In this document: positions 59,160 through 64,000 of the stretch, in pieces | Numbering within the stretch: the first letter of the stretch is position 1 | Layout: every line of letters begins with the position of its first letter | Source of the DNA: Halorientalis pallida | Lineage (GTDB): Archaea > Halobacteriota > Halobacteria > Halobacteriales > Haloarculaceae | Length of the DNA stretch: 64,000 nt | NCBI RefSeq assembly: GCF_004118325.1 | Contig: NZ_RDFA01000003.1 | Location: forward strand, 62,001 to 126,000 | Direction of reading: 5' to 3' | Notes under the pieces: model-generated | The model's database searches: none | Told to the model about the DNA's origin: nothing | What the model saw: the letters and a program-made list of their open reading frames with translations, nothing else | Translations under genes and position numbers: made by a program

Positions 59160-59702
59160 TTAGCTGATGTGAGCGGCCACGTCCGCGTCGGTGATGATGC
59201 CGACCATCTCGGCGTCCTCGATGACGATGACGGCCTCGTGGTGGTCGAGGTGGGTATCGACCTCGTCGACGGTCGCGTCTTTCGTGACGGTGGTGATCGA
59301 CTCGCGCATCACTTCGGCAACGGGGAGTTCGCCGGGGTCGTCCTCGTCGGAGTGGCGGATGTCGCTGTGCGCGACGATGCCGACGGGGTAGTCGTCCCGG
59401 ACGACCGGCAACTGGGAGTAGCCCTCCTGGTTCATCACTTCGATGGCCGTCATCACGCTGTCGTCGGGTTCGACGCCGTAGACCGGGCTGTGCATCAGGT
59501 CGCCGGCGCGCAGGATGCCGCCCTCCGCCTCTTCGAGGGCGTTGACGATCCGCCGGAGCGTCGAGAGCCGCGGGTCCACGTCCCCACCCTCGATCCGGGC
59601 GATCAGCGGCTGGGACACGTCCGCACGTTCCGCCAACTCGCTCTGGGTCAGGTCCAGTTCGTTCCGACGCTCCCGGAGATCCTCAGGGGTCGGTAGTTCC
59701 AT
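59160..59702 (-). CDS. HTH and CBS-pair transcriptional regulator
   Basis: This 180-aa protein has an N-terminal cro/C1-type helix-turn-helix (RRNELDLTQSELAERADVSQPLIARIEGGDVDP, residues 12-45). Two CBS domains follow (about 68-118 VYGVEPDDSVMTAIEVMNQEGYSQLPVV, and 125-180 ITTVTKDATVDEVDTHLDHHEAVIV), which usually bind adenosyl nucleotides such as AMP or SAM. It probably links energy state to transcription. A palindrome ATTACC-AGA-GGTAAT lies 9-23 bases before its ATG, a likely site of self-control. Confidence 0.92.
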   Translation of the reverse strand: MELPTPEDLRERRNELDLTQSELAERADVSQPLIARIEGGDVDPRLSTLRRIVNALEEAEGGILRAGDLMHSPVYGVEPDDSVMTAIEVMNQEGYSQLPVVRDDYPVGIVAHSDIRHSDEDDPGELPVAEVMRESITTVTKDATVDEVDTHLDHHEAVIVIEDAEMVGIITDADVAAHIS

Positions 59703-59710
59703 ACGATCCG

Positions 59711-59725
59711 ATTACCAGAGGTAAT
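59711..59725. promoter_or_regulatory. palindrome at HTH-CBS promoter
   Basis: ATTACC-AGA-GGTAAT lies between the TATA-like TTTTTGTATT (minus strand, about 59724-59733) and the start codon of the HTH-CBS gene. Its position suits a repressor, plausibly the HTH protein itself. Confidence 0.5.
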
Positions 59726-59750
59726 ACAAAAAGGTTCCCCAGTTGCAGAC

Positions 59751-60119
59751 TCAGGCGGAGGCGTCGGCTTCCTCGTCTTCGGCGAACTCGATGGTCTCGA
59801 CGACGGAGAGGGGGACGTCACGGAGGGCGCCGCCGACCTCGCTCTTGGCGATCCGCTGGGCGTGTTCGGTGTTCTCGGCGTTGAACACCTTCATCTCCAG
59901 CACCAGCCCGACGAGGGCGGTATCGGCGGCGATGAAGGCGGAGTCGAACGGTTCGCCACAGGCGGGACAGCCCGTGGCCCCCACGTCGACTTCGACGTAA
60001 TCCATGTCCTGATCGTTGAGGCGCTTGCCCGCTTCGCTGACTGCGACGCCGATGGCGTCGTCGATGTCCTCGACGTCTCGAACCAACCAGGCGGCTTCCA
60101 TCGCTACGAGATAGTTCAT
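59751..60119 (-). CDS. DUF555/UPF0212 protein
   Basis: This 122-aa protein opens [35 protein letters not shown]. It has a zinc-like pair [33 protein letters not shown] and an acidic tail. This is the conserved UPF0212/DUF555 family of archaea, of unknown function. ATG 60119 gives the normal family length. A palindrome (60203-60217) lies 84-98 bases upstream between this gene and the divergent small gene at 60405. Confidence 0.9.
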   Translation of the reverse strand: MNYLVAMEAAWLVRDVEDIDDAIGVAVSEAGKRLNDQDMDYVEVDVGATGCPACGEPFDSAFIAADTALVGLVLEMKVFNAENTEHAQRIAKSEVGGALRDVPLSVVETIEFAEDEEADASA

Positions 60120-60202
60120 ACTCACTGGTCTGTCCCCCACCCCCACGTGTCTTGTGATTCGCTCGCGCCCTTACCACGGCTGCGCACGTGACTTCGATAA
60201 TG

Positions 60203-60217
60203 GCCATAACTTATGGC
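60203..60217. promoter_or_regulatory. palindrome GCCATAA-C-TTATGGC
   Basis: A perfect 7-bp inverted repeat in the 285-base gap between the divergent UPF0212 and small membrane protein genes. It contains CATAA/TTATG, so it could be a two-way promoter element or a regulator site. Confidence 0.4.
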
Positions 60218-60366
60218 TCCGACTGGCGTCGATTATCTCCGTGTTACCGACGACGGCCCACCGGCCCCGCCCGAGGTTGTCGTTTTCCCAACCAGAACTG
60301 AACCGCAAGACGGGAGCGGTATCGTCTCCGTAAAAAGACCATTATGATTCTCGAACAGGAGGAATA

Positions 60367-60374
60367 TTTATATA
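60367..60374 (+). promoter_or_regulatory. TATA box of small membrane protein gene
   Basis: TTTATATA is a strong consensus TATA box. It puts transcription start near 60396, nine bases before the ATG at 60405. Confidence 0.7.
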
Positions 60375-60404
60375 CTCCGATCGGTCCAGGCCTAGTCGAG
60401 GACA

Positions 60405-60581
60405 ATGGAAACCCGCCTGCACAGTGGCCTGCTGTTCGCGCTGTACCAGCTGAGTCTGATGCTCGGCATCGTGCTGATGCCGCTCGCGCTCGTGACCAGC
60501 CGGTTCGGCGTCACCCTGCCGATCCACCGGATGATCGACCGGCTCGGCGCGGCCTACGAACGGACCAGTGCCGGAGAGTAA
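60405..60581 (+). CDS. small membrane protein, 58 aa
   Basis: A short gene with a strong promoter. The protein has one to two hydrophobic segments (LLFALYQLSLMLGIVLMPLALV) followed by a positively charged C-terminal part (HRMIDRLGAAYERTS). It begins METRLHSG. No family is recognised. Function unknown. Confidence 0.65.
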   Translation: METRLHSGLLFALYQLSLMLGIVLMPLALVTSRFGVTLPIHRMIDRLGAAYERTSAGE

Positions 60582-60704
60582 GTCACCACTCCCGTCGTCG
60601 GTCGCCCTCTAGCCCACTCCGCTACCGAGACCACCTGCTTTTGTTGGTCGACGGATTCGTCGACTCCGGACGATTTAACACCGACTCGTGGGTACTCCGT
60701 TCCG

Positions 60705-62360
60705 ATGGAATTCGCCGTGTTCGCCGAGCGCGCCGACGAGATCGAGTCGACTTCGGCCGATCTCGATATCGTCTCGCTCGTTCGGGACCTGTTCAGGGTC
60801 TCCGCAGAGGATCTCGACACCGTCGCCAGGTTCGTACAGGGCCGTGTGGTTCCCGCCCACGAATCGACGACGCTGGACATCGGCCCGAGCCTCTGTTACG
60901 AGGCCATCGCCCGCGCGGCGGGGCACAACGTTTCGGCCGACGACGTAGAGTCCCGCGTCGCGGCTGTCGGCGACGTGGGCGACGTGGCCGCAGAGTACGA
61001 CTTCGGCGGCCAGCAGGGCCTCGGCGCGTTCGGCGACGGCGGCGGCTCGGCGGACCTGACCGTCGGCGAGGTCGAATCGGAGTTGCGCGACCTCGCGGCA
61101 GCGGCCGGGTCGGGCAGTCAGGACCGCAAGCTCGACCTCCTGTTCGGTCTGTTCAACCGCTGTGAGCCGGCGGAAGCCCGCTACCTCGCGCGGATCGTAC
61201 TCTCGGAGATGCGGATCGGCGTCGGCGAGGGAACGGTCCGGGACGCGATCACCGAGGCGTTCGACGTCCCGCTGAGGGCCGTCGAGCGTGCGCTCCAGGT
61301 GACCAACGACTACGGGCTGGTCGCCACCGTCGCCCGCGACGACGGCGAGTCCGGGCTGGACGACCTGCGTCTGGAAGTCGGGCGACCGGTCCAGGCCATG
61401 CTGGCACAGGCCGGAACGGTCACCGACGCCGTCGACTCGTGGGAGTCCGTCGCCGTCGAAACCAAGTACGACGGCGCTCGCGTCCAGGTCCACTACGACG
61501 GGGACGCAGTGTCGCTCTACTCCCGAAACATGGAGGACGTGACCGACCCGTTGCCCGAGATCGTCGCGTTCGTCGAGGAGAGCCTCGCCGTTCCGGCCAT
61601 CCTCGACGGCGAGGTCGTGGCCGTCGACGACGCGGGCGACCCGCTTCCGTTCCAGGAAGTGCTGCGTCGCTTCCGGCGGAAACACGACGTTGCGAAGACC
61701 AAGGAGGAAGTCGAAGTCCAGCTGTGGGCGTTCGACTGTTTGCACGCCGACGGCGAGGACCTGCTCGACACGCCACTCGAAGACCGGCACGACCGGCTGA
61801 CCGAGATCCTCGACTCGGGGGTTTCGGCCCTCGCCGTCACCGATGACGCCGACGAGGTCGCCGAGGTCGAGGCCGAGGCACTCGACGCGGGCCACGAGGG
61901 GATCATGCTGAAAGACCCCGATTCGACGTACTCGCCGGGCCGGCGCGGGAAGGAGTGGCTCAAGCGGAAACCCGACGTGGAGACGCTGGATTGCGTCGTC
62001 ACCGGGGCCGAGTGGGGCGAGGGCCGCCGGGCGGAGTTCCTCGGGACCTTCGAGCTGTCCGTGGGTGCTGGCCCCGATTCGTTCGAGACCATCGGGAAAG
62101 TAGCGACGGGGATCACCGACGAGCAACTGGCCGACCTGACCGACCTGCTGGAACCACACGTCCTGGCGGAAGACGGCAAAGACGTGACCATCGATCCCGC
62201 CGTGGTCTTCGAGGTCGGCTACGAGGAGATCCAGACGTCGCCGACGTACTCGTCGGGCTACGCGCTCAGATTCCCCCGCTATCTCGACGTCCGCGACGAC
62301 AAGGATCCGGAGAGTGCGGACACGCTGGAACGGGTCGAGCGACTGGCCGACGGCGAGTGA
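60705..62360 (+). CDS. lig: ATP-dependent DNA ligase
   Basis: This 551-aa replicative DNA ligase has an N-terminal DNA-binding domain (residues 1-230) and the adenylation motif KYDGARVQVH (catalytic Lys about residue 252). Further ligase motifs include EVVAVDD, LWAFDCLHADGEDLL, EGIMLKDPDSTYSPGRRGKEWLKRKP and the C-terminal OB fold. It seals nicks in replication and repair. A GATTTAACA box centred 27 bases before the ATG supports a leaderless start. Length is normal for haloarchaea. Confidence 0.96.
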   Translation: MEFAVFAERADEIESTSADLDIVSLVRDLFRVSAEDLDTVARFVQGRVVPAHESTTLDIGPSLCYEAIARAAGHNVSADDVESRVAAVGDVGDVAAEYDFGGQQGLGAFGDGGGSADLTVGEVESELRDLAAAAGSGSQDRKLDLLFGLFNRCEPAEARYLARIVLSEMRIGVGEGTVRDAITEAFDVPLRAVERALQVTNDYGLVATVARDDGESGLDDLRLEVGRPVQAMLAQAGTVTDAVDSWESVAVETKYDGARVQVHYDGDAVSLYSRNMEDVTDPLPEIVAFVEESLAVPAILDGEVVAVDDAGDPLPFQEVLRRFRRKHDVAKTKEEVEVQLWAFDCLHADGEDLLDTPLEDRHDRLTEILDSGVSALAVTDDADEVAEVEAEALDAGHEGIMLKDPDSTYSPGRRGKEWLKRKPDVETLDCVVTGAEWGEGRRAEFLGTFELSVGAGPDSFETIGKVATGITDEQLADLTDLLEPHVLAEDGKDVTIDPAVVFEVGYEEIQTSPTYSSGYALRFPRYLDVRDDKDPESADTLERVERLADGE

Positions 62361-62399
62361 ACCGACACGGGTTTTCGAGCGCCGGCCGAACTCTCCGGT

Positions 62400-63101
62400 A
62401 TGACCGTCCACTTCGACGACCTCCGGGTCGACTGGCTGGGCTACGCGACCGTCCGCATCGAAGCCCCCGACGGAACCGTGGTCTACATCGATCCCGGTCG
62501 GTACGGCGTGCTGGACGAGTACGATCCCGGGGACGGGCAGCTCGTCTGTGTCAGCCACGTCCACCACTACGACAGCGACGGAATCGAACGGGTCGCCCGG
62601 GCAGACGCGACGGTGCTGGTCTACGACGCCGTCCACCACAGCGAGACCGACCGCGACGTGACGCCGGTGCGTGACCTGCCCTACGACACCCGCCGGGTCG
62701 ACGCCGAACTCGACGACCTCGTCGACGACGTGATCGTCCGGACGACCGCGGCGTACAACCAGGCCGACGGACCCCACACCGACGCCGGCGGTGAGCCCAT
62801 CCATCCTGAGGGCTTCGGCTGTGGCTTCGTGCTCACCATCGACGGCACCACCGTCTTTTGGCCGGGCGACACCGACGTACTCGCGGGCCACGCGGAACTC
62901 GACGTGGATCTGTTCCTGCCACCCATCGGTGGCACCTTCACGATGGACCGTGAAGCGGCCGCCGAACTGGCCGAAGCGATGGCTCCCGGGCTCGTCCTCC
63001 CGATCCACTACGACACGTTCGAGGCCATCGAGACGGACGCCGAGGCGTTCGCGGACGACCTCGACGCGCGGGGGGTCCCAGTCGCGCTGGACGCCGACTG
63101 A
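62400..63101 (+). CDS. MBL-fold metal-dependent hydrolase
   Basis: This 233-aa metallo-beta-lactamase-fold protein of the L-ascorbate-6-phosphate lactonase/UPF0173-like type has HVHHYDSDGIERV (HxHHxD), WPGDTDVLAGHAELDVD (bridging Asp) and IHYDTFEAIETDAEAF (last His). It lies 39 bases downstream of the DNA ligase and is probably co-transcribed with it. It is distantly similar to the UPF0173 protein at 16025 (both end with HYDTF). Substrate unknown. Confidence 0.88.
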   Translation: MTVHFDDLRVDWLGYATVRIEAPDGTVVYIDPGRYGVLDEYDPGDGQLVCVSHVHHYDSDGIERVARADATVLVYDAVHHSETDRDVTPVRDLPYDTRRVDAELDDLVDDVIVRTTAAYNQADGPHTDAGGEPIHPEGFGCGFVLTIDGTTVFWPGDTDVLAGHAELDVDLFLPPIGGTFTMDREAAAELAEAMAPGLVLPIHYDTFEAIETDAEAFADDLDARGVPVALDAD

Positions 63102-63104
63102 GCC

Positions 63105-63704
63105 CTACACCCCGAGCCACTCGTCGTTTCGAATCTCGTAGCCTTCCGACCGGCAGAAGTTCGCGGCTTCGCGCCGAACCGCGCGGGAACCGGGGAGTTT
63201 CCCCTTTTGCTCGATCCGGTCGACGATCCAGTCTCCGAGGACGCGGACGCCCTCGTCTTCATCGTCCGCGTCGATCGCGGCGAGTTCCCGGAGCGTCTTC
63301 TGGTAGGCGTCCCACTGTGACCCGTCGAGTTGCTCCCGGGGGAGCTTCTGACTCGCCTCCACGATCCGCTTCATCGTCGCGGCCACCGTCGGTCGCTCGA
63401 TCCGCTCGCGAACCGCCCTGGAGGACTCGAACGTCTCCACGTCTGTCTCGGGGAGCAGTTCCTCGACAGTGTAGGTCCCGTCGGTCGCCTCGACATCGCG
63501 GTCGCCCAGCGTCGCGATCACTTCGTCGCCCGTCGCCGGGAACTCGACCGCTTCGAGTTCCGTCTCCAGGTAGGCGAGTTCCGACGGATCGACTGGCGGC
63601 TCCGGCTCGTCCCGTCGCTCCAGTTCCTCGGCGATAGCACGTTCGCGCTGGCGTCGGTCGGCGTTCTGGGCCTGGTCCTCCCGCCCTTTCTTGTTATCTG
63701 CCAT
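63105..63704 (-). CDS. conserved haloarchaeal protein, 199 aa
   Basis: The protein has a basic N-terminus (MADNKKGREDQAQNADRRQRERAIAEELERR) and a small domain ELAYLETELEAVEFPATGDEVIATLGDRDVEATDGTYTVEELL of the type found in several haloarchaeal DUFs. A C-terminal helical half follows (PREQLDGSQWDAYQKTLRELA, NFCRSEGYEIRNDEWLG). Function unknown. ATG 63704 is preferred over an upstream GTG-like form. It converges with the MBL gene. Confidence 0.75.
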   Translation of the reverse strand: MADNKKGREDQAQNADRRQRERAIAEELERRDEPEPPVDPSELAYLETELEAVEFPATGDEVIATLGDRDVEATDGTYTVEELLPETDVETFESSRAVRERIERPTVAATMKRIVEASQKLPREQLDGSQWDAYQKTLRELAAIDADDEDEGVRVLGDWIVDRIEQKGKLPGSRAVRREAANFCRSEGYEIRNDEWLGV

Positions 63705-63787
63705 CCTCGAAATTACGCTACCGGCGTGGATAACGTTGTGGAGGGCGGGCAAGGAGTTGGGGAGTTCCCGGGAATCGTACAGCTAGA

Positions 63788-64000
63788 TCAGTCACGATTC
63801 GACGCCGAACCCGGTCGCGTACGTCATCTCGGCCCTCGGCCTGGCGGGCCGTTTCGTCGTGGTACCAGCCGAGTACTACGACCTGCGTGCCATCACGGAC
63901 GCGGACGGTGACTGGAATCCGTCGCCGCTGTTGCTGACCGGCATTGCTGTCTACCTTCCGTATCTGTCCCGACCGTACTACGTGCACAAGCGGCGGCGGG
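63788..64000 (+). pseudogene. membrane protein fragment without visible start, cut by window end
   Basis: A plus-strand frame opens after a TAG (63785-63787) and runs to the window end. It encodes a plausible membrane protein: a helix (PVAYVISALGLAGRFVVVP), an acidic loop and a second helix (LLLTGIAVYLPYLS), then a basic YYVHKRRR. No ATG, GTG or TTG lies before the first helix, so it may have lost its start or be a fragment. The remaining part lies outside the window. Confidence 0.4.

Noticed and set aside
1-64000. tRNA, rRNA, CRISPR arrays, insertion sequences, prophage
   Set aside because: I looked for T-loop-like GGTTCRANYCC with acceptor pairing, regularly spaced repeats, transposase or integrase motifs, and terminal inverted repeats; none was convincing.

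Overview
The window is chromosomal DNA from a halophilic archaeon (class Halobacteria). The DNA is GC-rich and the proteins are strongly acidic. Many start codons sit about 25-30 bases after an AT-rich TATA box with no ribosome binding site, i.e. leaderless mRNAs. Typical haloarchaeal families are present: HalX response regulator, Bat/HTH_10 sensor, HalOD1, TrmB, AglB/AglJ, a Mbf1-like factor and DUF555/UPF0212. I see no tRNA, rRNA, CRISPR array, insertion sequence or prophage. The genus cannot be fixed from the sequence alone.

Layout. 1-10.4 kb: end of an FAD-linked oxidase, DNA polymerase IV, two methyltransferases, a HerA-like ATPase, a stand-alone condensation-type acyltransferase, a rhomboid-like protein without a clear start, triosephosphate isomerase, a HalX regulator and an Mbf1-like factor. 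10.4-12.6 kb: hisC-adenylate kinase-CDP-alcohol transferase operon. 12.7-17.7 kb: small membrane protein, GMC oxidoreductase behind an iron-box-like palindrome, FAH-family enzyme, metal-dependent hydrolase, a hairpin-rich non-coding stretch and two small conserved genes. 17.9-22.1 kb: large Bat-type PAS/GAF regulator, a HalOD1 protein and a small zinc protein. 22.1-30.5 kb (minus strand): the branched-chain amino acid block leuA, ilvB-ilvN-ilvC-(38 aa protein)-leuC-leuD-leuB. 30.6-34.6 kb: small regulators and conserved haloarchaeal proteins. 34.6-52 kb: N-glycosylation/cell-surface glycan region with aglJ, a flippase, four alkaline-phosphatase-superfamily (sulfatase-like) proteins, several glycosyltransferases, aglB and a processive GT2. 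52-64 kb: housekeeping and small genes (gamma carbonic anhydrase, cutA, tiny zinc proteins, TraB, S2P protease, purM, HTH-CBS regulator, DNA ligase).

Most interesting signal. Upstream of ilvB there is a 27-codon open frame (29037-29120, minus). It has its own promoter and would be nearly leaderless. Its last eleven residues are LVILAGIVGAL, seven of them Leu, Ile or Val. Its stop codon lies inside a perfect 8-bp hairpin. About 110 bases later comes ilvB, with a Shine-Dalgarno sequence and a short Thr-rich frame overlapping its start by ATGA. This looks like a leader-peptide control device for branched-chain amino acid synthesis, which I am not aware of having been described in archaea.

Other regulatory finds. 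A TACT-N8-GAGTA palindrome, the published TrmB site, lies between a TrmB-family gene and the aglJ operon. A 14-bp DtxR/IdeR-like palindrome lies on the promoter of the GMC oxidoreductase. A 38-codon gene is locked between ilvC and leuC by ATGA overlaps. LeuD carries a hairpin-encoded N-terminal extension. The leuA start appears displaced by a frame change.
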